Positions 17,103 through 26,565 of a stretch of 64,000 bases of DNA are shown here, piece by piece. Made by a program: the position numbers and the translations under genes. Below the pieces are notes generated by a model, which saw only the letters and a program-made list of their open reading frames with translations, was not told the origin of the DNA and made no database searches. Positions within the stretch are counted from its first letter, which is position 1. Every line of letters starts with the position of its first letter. Origin of the DNA: Chitinophagaceae bacterium (GTDB lineage: Bacteria; Bacteroidota; Bacteroidia; Chitinophagales; Chitinophagaceae); the NCBI GenBank assembly GCA_023957155.1, contig JAMLHK010000002.1, positions 397,260 to 461,259 of the forward strand. Direction: 5' to 3'.

Positions 17103-17606
17103 ATGAAAAAGATAGGTTTAACAATAACGATGGCTGTGCTGATCTGCACGGTTTCTTTTGCCGGTAATATCACGCATAAATCAAACAAACAAAAAACGTC
17201 TTTTATGGCAGTACAGAATTTCCGGTTATACTTTCCGGGTGTAAAAGACGAAACTTGGAGCAGGGATCAGCAATACAGTGAAGCCGTTTTTACGCAGAAC
17301 GGAACGCTTATACATGCTTTCTTCGATTGGAATGGTGAGCTGGCAGGTACTACGCACGATTTCAATTATAGTGATTTGCCTTCATCTGCCCGCAAAACTA
17401 TTGCTAAGGAGTATAAGGACTATACCATTGAAAGAACCATTGTCTATAACGACCAGGAAGATAATCTGAACGATTTGTTTCCGATGGTACCTTATCAAAG
17501 CAGCGTGAATTATTTTGTATTATTAAAAAAGAACGACCGCTCTGAACCTGTTATATTACAGGTATCACCCGATGGGAATGTATCTTTCTTCGAAACCATG
17601 CGGTAA
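17103..17606 (+). CDS. periplasmic PepSY-like (BLIP-fold) protein
   Basis: A 167-residue protein with a signal peptide (IGLTITMAVLICTVSFAG). The mature part follows the pattern of Bacteroidota PepSY-like/beta-lactamase-inhibitor-like proteins: FPGVKDETWSRDQQYSEAVF, an Asn-Gly turn, then a FDWNGEL strand, an SDLPSSARKTIAKEYKDYTI helix, and a final strand pair. Role unknown; relatives are periplasmic. It has its own gap after the terminator at 16961, so it is probably transcribed alone. Confidence 0.65.
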   Translation: MKKIGLTITMAVLICTVSFAGNITHKSNKQKTSFMAVQNFRLYFPGVKDETWSRDQQYSEAVFTQNGTLIHAFFDWNGELAGTTHDFNYSDLPSSARKTIAKEYKDYTIERTIVYNDQEDNLNDLFPMVPYQSSVNYFVLLKKNDRSEPVILQVSPDGNVSFFETMR

Positions 17607-17667
17607 ATGCTGCAGGGTAGAAAAAGCTGCTAAACAAGCTGGTGCTATGTATCTGCGCCGGCTTATT

Positions 17668-18885
17668 TTACTTTCCAATTTTAGCGATGCCGGCCAACAG
17701 CGTGGTACCCAGACCTAAAAGGGCAATCAGGGTAAAAGACCACCTTAAGCTAAATGCCTGCGCTATTAGCCCGACAGCCGGAGGACCAAACAAAAATCCC
17801 AGGTAGCCGATAGTAGAAACGGTTGCCAGCGCCACGCCCGAAGCTACTTTACCGGAGCGCCCGGCGGCGCTGTACACCATGGGCACTACAGTAGAAACCC
17901 CCATACCCGTGATCAGGAAGCCTATAGTGGCAAATACTATATAGGGCAGGGCTACCGCCAGCATTAACCCGGTGGCAATCAGCAAGCCGCTTATCCTGAT
18001 TAAATTTTTCCTGCCCAACTTTTCGGCGAGTCGGTCGCCGCCAAATCTGCCTCCGGCCATAGTAGTCATAAATGCTGCATAACCCAAGGTTGTCAGCGAG
18101 GGGGGTGCCTGGACTTCTTTAACGAAATAAATGCTGCTCCAGTCGAACATGGTGCCTTCACATACCATACAGCAAAAAGCAATTAACCCCAGCTTTAACA
18201 GAGTATGATCCGGTTTTGCAAAAAGCGGAACACTGCCACCGCCACGGGTATCCTTTTCCGGCAGGTATTGATATACCAGTAAAACGATAGTCCATATTAA
18301 AGCGGTAACCAGACAAAAGTGAATAAAGGGGGAAACTGAAAAATATAACATGAGTATGCCGATGGCTGCACCGCTGAATCCGGCTAAACTCCATACTCCA
18401 TGAAAAGAAGCCATTATGGATCTGCCATATCTATCTTCCACATTTACTCCCTGGGTGTTCATGGAAATATTAAGCAGATTACCGGCAAAACCAAAAAGGA
18501 ATAAAATAGCAGACAACTGCCATACTATGGAAACGATACCCAAAAAGGGAAGTAAAACAGCATACAACAGGCAGGCAATAATAGCCGTTTGCCGGCTTCC
18601 ATAACGTGCAACTACAAATCCGGAAACCGGCAGGCTCAGCATGAGTCCTACCGGCAACGCAAGCAGGGTTATACCCAGTTCGGCCTCATTGAGTTGTAAT
18701 TTTTGCTGAATAGCGGGAATACGCGATGCCCAGCTTGAAAAACAGAATCCCGCAGAAAAAAACAATGCGCTAACGGCGATCCGTGCAGCCCGGGCAGGAG
18801 ATTGCACTTCTAAAGATGAAAGCATAGTAGAATGCGAAGGTAGGATTTGAGCTGTAAATGTTTTTTCCGGATTATTATTTTTCAT
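17668..18885 (-). CDS. MFS transporter (YbjJ-like)
   Basis: A 405-residue, 12-TM major facilitator permease. TM1 has FSAGFCFSSWASRIPAIQQK, a signature of the YbjJ-type branch of unknown substrate. TM2 to TM3 has the loop VVARYGSRQTA, and the second half repeats a motif A-like RLAEKLGRKN loop. I chose the ATG at 18885 because longer starts would run into the divergent gene's start at 18911; only 25 bp separate the two starts, so the promoters must overlap. Confidence 0.8.
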   Translation of the reverse strand: MKNNNPEKTFTAQILPSHSTMLSSLEVQSPARAARIAVSALFFSAGFCFSSWASRIPAIQQKLQLNEAELGITLLALPVGLMLSLPVSGFVVARYGSRQTAIIACLLYAVLLPFLGIVSIVWQLSAILFLFGFAGNLLNISMNTQGVNVEDRYGRSIMASFHGVWSLAGFSGAAIGILMLYFSVSPFIHFCLVTALIWTIVLLVYQYLPEKDTRGGGSVPLFAKPDHTLLKLGLIAFCCMVCEGTMFDWSSIYFVKEVQAPPSLTTLGYAAFMTTMAGGRFGGDRLAEKLGRKNLIRISGLLIATGLMLAVALPYIVFATIGFLITGMGVSTVVPMVYSAAGRSGKVASGVALATVSTIGYLGFLFGPPAVGLIAQAFSLRWSFTLIALLGLGTTLLAGIAKIGK

Positions 18886-18910
18886 TAAATTGTATTCCAA
18901 ACACCGAATA

Positions 18911-19741
18911 ATGAAAAGCGCTAACCTGCTTACAATAGGATGCCTTTGCCTGGCAATAAGCGGCTTTTGCCAAACCACGCATAGTCCGTTAGTTTCATAC
19001 TATCCTTCTTCCGGGGCATACAGCAAAAAATTCCAGAATGCTTTTTCGGTTATATCCAATATCGGGGCATTGTCTGACCTGGATCACCCGGCTGCCGGTG
19101 TATACGGAGAGAAAAAATTCATGTTGTCTGAAACCGGGCTGTATACCGCTGTTGGTACGGTTCCCGCTATTTCAGGAAACTTTGCGTTACAGACCGATTA
19201 CTTCGGTTACGCGGATTATAATGAATCGCAAATGGGTATTGCCTATGGCTTACCCCTTAACGAGCATATCGGTGTAGCGGCAAAGTTTAATTATTATCAT
19301 CTTAGGATTCCCTCCTACCTCAGCGCTTCGGGGGTAAATTTTGAAATAGGATCGGTAATACATATCAGTGATCAGCTGCATACCGGCGTATCGGTATATA
19401 ATCCTTTAAACAGCGCTTTGGGAAAGAATAGCAGCGAACGGATCGCCGCTGTATATAAAGCCGGTATCGGCTATGAAATCTCAGCTTCATTTTTTACCCA
19501 GGTTGAAGTGATAAAGGAAACAGGGGCGAATGTAAATATACATACCGCCTTTCAATACAAACCCATAATGCAGTTGTTGGTAAGTGCAGGGATGTTCAGC
19601 GGTACCTCATCAGGCTATTGCGGCGTGGGCTTCTTCTACCGGCAAATGCGTATAGACCTTTCCGTAAGCTTTCATCAGCAGTTAGGTTACTCAACCGGCT
19701 TACTATTATTGTATCAATGGAACAAACCCGGTAAAGAATGA
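18911..19741 (+). CDS. outer-membrane beta-barrel-like protein
   Basis: A 276-residue protein with a signal peptide (LLTIGCLCLAISGFCQ) and a chain of alternating, aromatic-rich amphipathic strands (for example YYHLRIPSYLSASGVNFEIG; HTAFQYKPIMQLLVSAGMF; GYCGVGFFYRQMRIDLSVSF). This is typical of a small outer-membrane barrel, possibly PorP/PorV-like, though no clear family signature is seen. It overlaps the next gene by 4 bp (ATGA), so the two are translationally coupled and probably act together. Confidence 0.6.
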   Translation: MKSANLLTIGCLCLAISGFCQTTHSPLVSYYPSSGAYSKKFQNAFSVISNIGALSDLDHPAAGVYGEKKFMLSETGLYTAVGTVPAISGNFALQTDYFGYADYNESQMGIAYGLPLNEHIGVAAKFNYYHLRIPSYLSASGVNFEIGSVIHISDQLHTGVSVYNPLNSALGKNSSERIAAVYKAGIGYEISASFFTQVEVIKETGANVNIHTAFQYKPIMQLLVSAGMFSGTSSGYCGVGFFYRQMRIDLSVSFHQQLGYSTGLLLLYQWNKPGKE

Positions 19742-21780
19742 AGTGGCACCGCATCATACTATTGTTGCTGTTTCCCTTTCCTGCTCCCGCCCAGGAACAG
19801 GTGTCGCCTGAAGTTGAACAACAGTTGGAAGCGATAACAGAAATGACGGAAGAAGCAGAGACCACAGATGATAGCTGGTGGCAGCAAATGGAGTATTTAA
19901 AGAAAAACAAGCTGAACCTGAATACGGCTTCTGAAGCTGATCTGATCGAGTTGGGGTTACTGAACTCCCTGCAGGTTAACCAACTGGTGAATTATAAGAG
20001 ATTGTTAGGTAACTTCATCAGCATCTATGAATTACAGGCAGTGCCGGGCTGGGATCCGTCGCTTATTCAAAAGCTGCTGCCCTTTATCACGGTCTCCTCC
20101 CCTGTCATTGAAAAAAACAGATTACTAAAACAGGTGAATGAAGGAGATTACTCGGTTATACTCCGGTTTTCGCAGATAATGGAAAAAGCAAAAGGATACC
20201 TGCAAAAAGACAGTACACGCAGCTATTATGCGGGTGATCCCACCCGGCTGATGCTTCGCTGTAAATACCAGTATAAGAATCTGTTGCAATATGGATTTAC
20301 GGTTTCAAAAGATGCCGGCGAGCCTTTATATCACGGCGCTTCCGGGGGCTTCGATTTTTATTCTTTTCATTTTTTTGCAAAGAATACAGGAATGGTTAAG
20401 GCAATAGCCCTCGGTGATTTTACTATTAATCTCGGGCAGGGACTTATTCACTGGCAGGGTTTCTCTTTTGGTAGCGGAGGAAATGCAATGCATATCAAAA
20501 AGCAATCTGCTCCATTACGTCCCTATAACGCTTCCGGTGCGTTTTATTTTCATCGCGGAGCAGCTGTTCAGATAGAAAAGAAAAACTGGCAGGGCATTAG
20601 TTTCCTGTCTGTGCGGAATTTAGATGCTAAGGTAAATCCTGATCCTGTTGACGGGAATGAATGGATATCTTCTATCCATACTTCCGGGTATCACCGGACG
20701 CCGTCTGAAAGATTAGACAAAGCAACCTTACAGCAACTGGCTTATGGCACATCACTCCGGTATAAGAACAGGAACTGGTATTCGGGATTTAATATGGTAC
20801 AATACGGTTTTAACAGGCGTATAGAGAAGGATGCCGTACCCTATAACCGGTTTGCATTAACCGGGCGTCATTTTAGCAACTACAGCCTGGATTATGATTT
20901 TACCTATAAGAATATACATGCTTTTGGAGAAGCGGCTGTTGATGCAGATCGTAATACCGCCTTCATTAACGGATTGCTGATGAGCGTTCATCCTAAAGCT
21001 TCCCTCTCTTTTCTGTATCGCAACGTGGCAAAGGATTACCAGGCTTTTTATGGCAATGCCTTCACGGCCAACAGCTCCGTATCAAATGAAAAGGGAATAT
21101 TTGCCGGGCTTTCTCTGAAACCCCAAGCCGGATGGGATATTCAATGGTATGCCGGGCTGTTTCATTTTCCATGGTTAAAATACCGTACAGATGCTCCTTC
21201 ATATAGCAAAGAGCTTTTTGTACAGGTCAGCTATCGCCCGTCCAAACAAACAGAAATCTATAGCCGGTATCTGAGCCGGCAGAAAGGGCTTAATGAAAAG
21301 TCAGACACCAATGCCATGAATGAGGTGCTTCCTTTTTTAAATTATTCGTGGCGTACCCAGGTGAGCCACCGGATCAGCAAAGTCTTTACGATACGACATC
21401 GGTTTGAACTGTTGTGGTACCAGCCGGAAAAAGCAGAAAGAGAAAACGGCTTTTTGGCCTTTTGCGATATCTTCTATAAACCTGATCGAAGCCGGATCAG
21501 CTTAAATGCACGATTGCAATATTTTGAAAGCAACGGCTATAATTCGAGGCTTTATGCGTATGAAAATGATGTGTTGTATTATTTCGCTGTTCCCGTATTT
21601 TACGATAAGGGTACCCGTTACTACATTAACCTGAGGTATCAGCTCAACCGGTCTGTGAACCTGTGGATAAAATGGGGGCAGACCATTTATAATGACCGGG
21701 ATACTATTGGCAGCGGACTGGATGAAATACAGGGAAATAAAAAATCAGAGATCAGGATTTTATTATCCGTGGCATTTTAA
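19738..21780 (+). CDS. helix-hairpin-helix protein with C-terminal outer-membrane barrel
   Basis: A 680-residue protein. After a signal peptide (IILLLLFPFPAPAQ) and an acidic helical stretch, residues ~57-120 form a ComEA-like helix-hairpin-helix pair (LNLNTASEADLIELGLL, then FISIYELQAVPGWDPSLIQK). From about residue 130 on it is strand-rich, with many aromatic-ended strands, and it ends in LLSVAF, a barrel-type terminal Phe. HhH domains bind DNA in competence proteins, so a role in DNA handling at the outer membrane is conceivable but unproven. It is coupled to the barrel gene upstream by a 4-bp overlap. Confidence 0.65.
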   Translation: MKWHRIILLLLFPFPAPAQEQVSPEVEQQLEAITEMTEEAETTDDSWWQQMEYLKKNKLNLNTASEADLIELGLLNSLQVNQLVNYKRLLGNFISIYELQAVPGWDPSLIQKLLPFITVSSPVIEKNRLLKQVNEGDYSVILRFSQIMEKAKGYLQKDSTRSYYAGDPTRLMLRCKYQYKNLLQYGFTVSKDAGEPLYHGASGGFDFYSFHFFAKNTGMVKAIALGDFTINLGQGLIHWQGFSFGSGGNAMHIKKQSAPLRPYNASGAFYFHRGAAVQIEKKNWQGISFLSVRNLDAKVNPDPVDGNEWISSIHTSGYHRTPSERLDKATLQQLAYGTSLRYKNRNWYSGFNMVQYGFNRRIEKDAVPYNRFALTGRHFSNYSLDYDFTYKNIHAFGEAAVDADRNTAFINGLLMSVHPKASLSFLYRNVAKDYQAFYGNAFTANSSVSNEKGIFAGLSLKPQAGWDIQWYAGLFHFPWLKYRTDAPSYSKELFVQVSYRPSKQTEIYSRYLSRQKGLNEKSDTNAMNEVLPFLNYSWRTQVSHRISKVFTIRHRFELLWYQPEKAERENGFLAFCDIFYKPDRSRISLNARLQYFESNGYNSRLYAYENDVLYYFAVPVFYDKGTRYYINLRYQLNRSVNLWIKWGQTIYNDRDTIGSGLDEIQGNKKSEIRILLSVAF

Positions 21781-21847
21781 TGATCCTGCTTTAGATCGGC
21801 CACCCATCGTCTAAGTTCTTTTCTTTATGGTTATGGGGAAACAATTT

Positions 21848-22396
21848 TTACATCTTTCTCAGCACCTTTTCAAACGTGTTCAGATTGCGGGAGGTGAACG
21901 TTCCTTTAAGGCTTCTCCGGCCTAATATTTTTCCAAATTCAGATTCAAGCGTATTTCCTTTCGGTACTTTCCAGTAGAAATTATTTCCTGTGATTTGTGC
22001 TTCTTCTCCTATGGCCTTCCCGGACTTTTCAAATTCTGCCATAAGTATTTTCTCCGCCCCGTCAACCCCCGCGAAACCGTAAATGTGAAACCCGGCATCA
22101 GCGGCAAAGGGGCTTTTGCTGACAAGGGTTTCCACTTCATTTTTATCTTTTATAAAAAGAAAGGCTTCATAATCAAAATGTGCCGACATTACTTTTTCCA
22201 GCAGCTTTTTTAACTCATCCTTATTTTTTGCAGATGAAAACAGGATATTACCCGAAGCCAGGACCGATGATACCTTTTTCATCCCGGCTTGTTCAAATAC
22301 CTGGCAGGCTTCTGCCATTTTCATATTCGTTCCTTTTACATTTACCCCACGCAGAAAAGCGCAAAAACTGATATTAGTTTCGATTCTTTTTGTCAT
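21848..22396 (-). CDS. DUF1697 family protein
   Basis: A 182-residue cytoplasmic protein. It opens with FCAFLRGVNVKGTNMKMAE, the DUF1697 hallmark, followed by ASGNILFSS and the C-terminal TFTSRNLNTFEKV. The function of the family is not established. I chose the internal ATG at 22396 because the family begins just before the FLRGVNV strand; the extra upstream 36 codons look non-coding. Confidence 0.8.
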   Translation of the reverse strand: MTKRIETNISFCAFLRGVNVKGTNMKMAEACQVFEQAGMKKVSSVLASGNILFSSAKNKDELKKLLEKVMSAHFDYEAFLFIKDKNEVETLVSKSPFAADAGFHIYGFAGVDGAEKILMAEFEKSGKAIGEEAQITGNNFYWKVPKGNTLESEFGKILGRRSLKGTFTSRNLNTFEKVLRKM

Positions 22397-22709
22397 TACC
22401 CTTATTTTATCAATTTCAGATATATAACCGTCTGCCTGTTGCGCCTTTGTGTTTCGGTTTAATCCGCTCCGGTTATACCAAAATACATAAATGTTTAGAT
22501 ACAAAGGTTTGTGCTGTTGTGTTAATTTTCGGGCAATACCATCACAGGAAGGATAAGTAAGATGATAATGGGTATTCAGACCGGTTCTGGTTGAAAATAT
22601 CGCTTCTCCTGCTCCGGTTATTTTTATTATAGGTGATCAATAGGTATAAATTCGGCCTTTTGCGCTCTTATCACCGGAGTAAATCTATTTTAAAAAATAT
22701 CATACAGAC
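22397..22709. other. 313-bp divergent promoter region
   Basis: It separates the DUF1697 gene (minus) from the glycoside hydrolase gene (plus). No gene seen. A loose -33/-7 pair for the minus strand (CCTTTG near 22504 and TATTTTGG near 22480) has too short a spacing to be sure. Confidence 0.3.
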
Positions 22710-25091
22710 ATGCATAGGAAATATCGTTCCCGCAGGATAAGTAAAATATATGCCCGTATTTTAACCGGCATTACATTATGTTTCTTTTATCCTGCCGGGT
22801 ATACTACAGCCCAGGAAGTACAGCTTAAAGACGCAGTAACCGTTATATCCCGGTCCGTGCCTTCGCCCATGTACGAAACGGTGGGCAAAATACTGAGGGA
22901 AGAAATAGGTAAGCGAACAGGTCTACAAATCAACCGTGCCGATCGTTGGCCGGTAAAAAATGCGCCTGTCATCGCTATTGCGCTTGCTTCCGATGCCGTA
23001 CTGGATGGTGTTCCGGTTCCCGTGCTTACCGATAAACAAAGTGCGATGTATAAGCCGGAAGGGTTTCGCGTGGTTACGCAGGTAGCCGGCCAGAGAAATA
23101 TTACCTGGATCATAGGTGCAGACAGCCGTGGTGTATTGTTTGGCGCCGGATGGCTCCTGCGCAATTTGCAAATGGGCAGCAAGACCCTTAAGTTAAGCTC
23201 ACCTGCTGATGTTGTTTCATCGCCGGTATATCCGATACGCGGGCACCAGTTGGGATACCGTACTACTGCCAATTCTTATGATGCCTGGACACCTGCGCAA
23301 TTTGAACAATATATCCGCGACCTGGCTATTTTTGGGACGAATGCCGTTGAAGGTATTCCTTTTCATGAAGATGAGATCCCCAGTCCCCATTTTACGATCT
23401 CCTCGGCTGAGATGCGGGTAAAAATGAGTGAAATTTGCCAGGCTTATGACATGGATTACTGGGTATGGACGCCGGCAACCTTTGACCTTACAGATAAGGC
23501 GAAACGGCAGGCGGAGCTGGATTGGCATGAATCGCTTTACAAATCCTGCCCCCGGCTTGATCATATCTTCTTTCCCGGCGGAGACCCGGGCGATAATCAT
23601 CCCTCGGAAGTGATGCCTTTCCTGAAAGACCTTTACGACCGGCTGGTGAAATATCATCCCAATGCTAAAATGTGGATATCCCTGCAGGGATTCAGTGAGG
23701 AGCAGGTAGATTATTTTTATCAGTACTTAGATAAATATCAGCCCCGCTGGTTAGAAGGTGTAGTTTCCGGACCGGGCAGCCCGCCAACAGCGCAAACCCG
23801 CTATCGCCTGCCTGCAAAATACAAGCACCGCCAATACCCGGATATAACTCATTCGGTTCGCTGCGAGTTCCCTGTACCCAATTGGGACCAGGCTTATGCG
23901 CTTACCCTGGGAAGAGAATCTGTAAATCCGCGCCCGGCAGGTTTCTATAAAATTCAACAGACCTATGCCCCTTTTACGGACGGGTTTGTATCTTATTCTG
24001 ATGGCGTTCATGACGATGTAAACAAAATAGTATGGAGCATGGGAGGCTGGGATCCTCAAAAACCGGTTACCGAAGTAATGGAAGAATATGCCCGGTTCTT
24101 TTTTGGTACCGGCCTGGAAAAGAATGTAGAAGCCGGCATTGCTGCTTTAGAGCAAAACTGGAACGGTCCCCTTGCAGATAACGGCGGTGTGGAAGCAGCG
24201 CTTTCATTCTGGACCCTCCTTGAAAAACAACATCCCCGGCTCTCCGCTAACTGGCGCTGGCAGATGCTGCTGCTGCGGGCATATTATGATGCATATACAA
24301 GAAGAAGGCTGATCTACGAACAGGGATTAGAAAAAAAGGCTAATGAGATACTGGCTGCCGCAACTCCGGATCAGCTTGTTCAGGCAATGGACAATGCGCT
24401 GGGGGTATTAAGCCAGGCGGATAAGCAGCCTGTTTCTCCGGATTTGCGTAAAAAGATCACGGAACTGTGCGAAGCCCTGTACCAGTCAATCGGTTTACAA
24501 ACCAGCGTACCTAAATATAAAGCCAGTGGTTATGAAAGAGGTGCGGTGCTTGACTTTGCAGATTACCCGCTCAACAACAGGTGGTGGCTCGAAGACGAGT
24601 TCAAAAAGATCAGGACAATGACAGATAAAGATGCCGCTTATGCACGTATCCAGCAGGTCAGCCATTGGGAAAACCCGGGACCGGGCAGCTATTATGATGA
24701 CATTTCAAGCGTGAGCAAAGGCCCTAGGGTAGCTACCACCTCGTATGATGCAACAGACATTGCCTGGTGGGATAATGGTATGAGCCGTCAGCGGCTGTCT
24801 TTCCAGACTTTCCAGAGATGCCCCTTGCTGTATTATACAAATTTAGACCCTGCCGGGCGATATAAAATCCGGGTAGTTGGGTCAGGAGATGCCTTATTAC
24901 GTGTTGATAATCAGCGACTTTCTCCTGTTATTTATAATAAAGATGGAGAAGGTTTTAAGGAATGGATTGTGCCTTTTCAGGCTACCGGTGATGGAAAAAT
25001 TACCGTTAGTTTTGATGAGCCGGAAGAATCTGATCTCAACTGGCGCAAGCAATCCAAGATTTATGATATATGGCTGATAAAGGAGAATTAA
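22710..25091 (+). CDS. secreted glycoside hydrolase, GH67-like / alpha-galacturonidase-like
   Basis: A 793-residue exported enzyme. A long basic n-region and hydrophobic stretch (ILTGITLCFFYPAGYTTAQ) act as the signal. Residues ~35-165 form the alpha/beta domain that precedes the catalytic barrel in GH20/GH67/GH84/GH115-type enzymes (TWIIGADSRGVLFGAGWLLR). A TIM-barrel region follows with RGHQLGYRTTANSYDAW, HIFFPGGDPGDNHPSE and GFVSYSDGVHDDVNK; acidic residues in the last two are candidate catalytic groups. The C-terminal ~200 residues look like helical and beta accessory domains. The polysaccharide target (uronide-containing or other) is unproven. It is co-translated with the lectin-like gene that starts at its stop codon. 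Confidence 0.6.
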   Translation: MHRKYRSRRISKIYARILTGITLCFFYPAGYTTAQEVQLKDAVTVISRSVPSPMYETVGKILREEIGKRTGLQINRADRWPVKNAPVIAIALASDAVLDGVPVPVLTDKQSAMYKPEGFRVVTQVAGQRNITWIIGADSRGVLFGAGWLLRNLQMGSKTLKLSSPADVVSSPVYPIRGHQLGYRTTANSYDAWTPAQFEQYIRDLAIFGTNAVEGIPFHEDEIPSPHFTISSAEMRVKMSEICQAYDMDYWVWTPATFDLTDKAKRQAELDWHESLYKSCPRLDHIFFPGGDPGDNHPSEVMPFLKDLYDRLVKYHPNAKMWISLQGFSEEQVDYFYQYLDKYQPRWLEGVVSGPGSPPTAQTRYRLPAKYKHRQYPDITHSVRCEFPVPNWDQAYALTLGRESVNPRPAGFYKIQQTYAPFTDGFVSYSDGVHDDVNKIVWSMGGWDPQKPVTEVMEEYARFFFGTGLEKNVEAGIAALEQNWNGPLADNGGVEAALSFWTLLEKQHPRLSANWRWQMLLLRAYYDAYTRRRLIYEQGLEKKANEILAAATPDQLVQAMDNALGVLSQADKQPVSPDLRKKITELCEALYQSIGLQTSVPKYKASGYERGAVLDFADYPLNNRWWLEDEFKKIRTMTDKDAAYARIQQVSHWENPGPGSYYDDISSVSKGPRVATTSYDATDIAWWDNGMSRQRLSFQTFQRCPLLYYTNLDPAGRYKIRVVGSGDALLRVDNQRLSPVIYNKDGEGFKEWIVPFQATGDGKITVSFDEPEESDLNWRKQSKIYDIWLIKEN

Positions 25092-25744
25092 TGCGGGTAC
25101 TGCTCCTGCCTGTTGCGTTTTGTATTGTCGTGAATGGTTTAGGTCAAACTGCCGGATCCGCACAATCAACAGCAACGGCACATACGGATTCACTGTCTAA
25201 CGTTGTTTTCTTTGACGACTTTAATGATAATAAAAACAACTGGACTATTGATGACAATAAGAGGGGAAGCTCAAGACTTGATGGTGGACTTTACTATTTA
25301 AAGGCCGCCGGCCACGCATACGGAGAAGCGCAGGAAGTACATATTGATACCCGGAAGGACTTTGAAATAGAAGCGAGTATAAAAATTTTAGATGGTAATT
25401 CCGAGCATAAGTATTATTATAGCATGCTCTTTTGGGGGCGTAATGCAAAGGACGGTTACTACTTTACATTTGCCAAAGACGGCTACGCTTCCGTGGAGAT
25501 ATGCAGCGGCAAAAATCAGCGTGATTGCATAGTTAAAAGCGGTTCGTTACAAAAAACGACGCTTAACCCGGAGGGGTTTAATGTGTACAGGATCAGAAAA
25601 ACAGGCAATACCTTTTCGTTTTTTGTTAACGGCACACTATTCTATTCCATGCCATTTGCTCCATTTTTTGGAAACTTAGTCGGATTTGGTGCAGGCAGAA
25701 AAGTAAGCCTGGCAGTTGATTATTTGAAAGTTATTTACCTGTAA
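25091..25744 (+). CDS. secreted jelly-roll (lectin/LamG-like) protein
   Basis: A 217-residue protein with a signal peptide (VLLLPVAFCIVVNGLGQ) and one concanavalin-like beta-sandwich domain, seen in FFDDFNDNKNNWTIDDN, FEIEASIKIL, YYYSMLFWGRNAKDGYYFTF and NVYRIRKTGNTFSFFVNGT. Such domains bind sugars. The ATG at 25091 shares one base with the stop of the glycoside hydrolase gene and follows AAAGGAG, so the two products are made together, which supports a carbohydrate-binding partner role. Confidence 0.7.
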   Translation: MRVLLLPVAFCIVVNGLGQTAGSAQSTATAHTDSLSNVVFFDDFNDNKNNWTIDDNKRGSSRLDGGLYYLKAAGHAYGEAQEVHIDTRKDFEIEASIKILDGNSEHKYYYSMLFWGRNAKDGYYFTFAKDGYASVEICSGKNQRDCIVKSGSLQKTTLNPEGFNVYRIRKTGNTFSFFVNGTLFYSMPFAPFFGNLVGFGAGRKVSLAVDYLKVIYL

Positions 25745-25851
25745 CCTACACCTCCCGGGTGAAAAGTAGTGCAGGCTTCCAGGGATAACCGAAGACGCCA
25801 CCACCAGCCTGCCTCTGAGCAAAGCGTTGGTTACTATACGACCAACGATAA

Positions 25852-26052
25852 TCAGTCATTCTTCTCAAGCATAAATATTTCTTCAACAGGCTTTTTGAAG
25901 ACCTTAGCAATTTTAAGAGCCAAGACTGTTGACGGGACATATTTATTTGCTTCCATTGCATTTATGGTCTGTCTGCTGACTGATACTTTCTTTGCAAGTT
26001 CTTCCTGGGTCAAATCTGCTATGGCTCTTTCTACTTTAATTGTGTTTTTCAT
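25852..26052 (-). CDS. XRE-type HTH regulator
   Basis: A 66-residue YozG-like DNA-binding protein made of one Cro/CI-type helix-turn-helix: LTQEELAKKVSVSRQTINAM and SVLALKIAKVF-like packing (TVLALKIAKVFKKPVEEIF). The start is the ATG at 26052, inside the last 17 bp of the upstream membrane protein gene, giving a coupled pair. HTH proteins of this size commonly pair with a small multi-TM protein and repress their own operon. Confidence 0.8.
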   Translation of the reverse strand: MKNTIKVERAIADLTQEELAKKVSVSRQTINAMEANKYVPSTVLALKIAKVFKKPVEEIFMLEKND

Positions 26053-26518
26053 CTGACATAGATTTAGAGGTGCTGTACAAAACATAATTAAACCTGGCTA
26101 TGAAAATTATCAAGACCGTAAACATATTGTAGAGCATAACATTTAAGAATGCGGTACCGTAAATAAATGCAAAGGAAAAGAGCAACAGAATATAATTGAT
26201 AAGTACCGCCCAAAGCAATGATGATTGACGAAGATTTGTAATAAATTCATCTTCATTTTTCTCTTTTGAGAATCCAATTAATAGTGCCCCTACAATAAAT
26301 AAAATTCCGACAACAGTATTAGTAACATTTGCATCAATGAAAGTAAAAAACTGGCTTTCCCCTAAAATTCCATTATCAAGTATGGCAAAAACTTTGGTGT
26401 TCAACGGCATACCTTCAAAATCAGTAACCATTAAAATTATTCCAAGAATTGTAGCAAGTATAAGAATGAACCAACCAACTATTTTGTACTTATTGGGTAA
26501 TAAGAATTTCTGTATCAT
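26036..26518 (-). CDS. four-TM membrane protein paired with HTH regulator
   Basis: A 160-residue protein with four hydrophobic segments (KIVGWFILILATILGIILMV; VVGILFIVGALLIGF; LLWAVLINYILLLFSFAFIY; MLYNMFTVLIIFIARF). No defined family recognised, but DUF2975/DUF2178-type proteins with the same layout are usually encoded next to a short HTH regulator, as here. The start at 26518 follows a strong promoter within 20 bp. AT-rich compared with flanking genes, possibly acquired. Confidence 0.7.
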   Translation of the reverse strand: MIQKFLLPNKYKIVGWFILILATILGIILMVTDFEGMPLNTKVFAILDNGILGESQFFTFIDANVTNTVVGILFIVGALLIGFSKEKNEDEFITNLRQSSLLWAVLINYILLLFSFAFIYGTAFLNVMLYNMFTVLIIFIARFNYVLYSTSKSMSDEKHN

Positions 26519-26533
26519 AAAAATTAATTTTAC

Positions 26534-26565
26534 CAAAAGTAATGTATTTTTTACATTTAGACAAA
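26534..26565 (-). promoter_or_regulatory. promoter of the membrane protein/HTH operon
   Basis: On the minus strand TTTG (26562-26565) and TACTTTTG (26534-26541) are separated by 20 bp, an almost ideal Bacteroidota -33/-7 pair. The start codon at 26518 would lie about 9-10 nt after transcription start. Confidence 0.7.
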
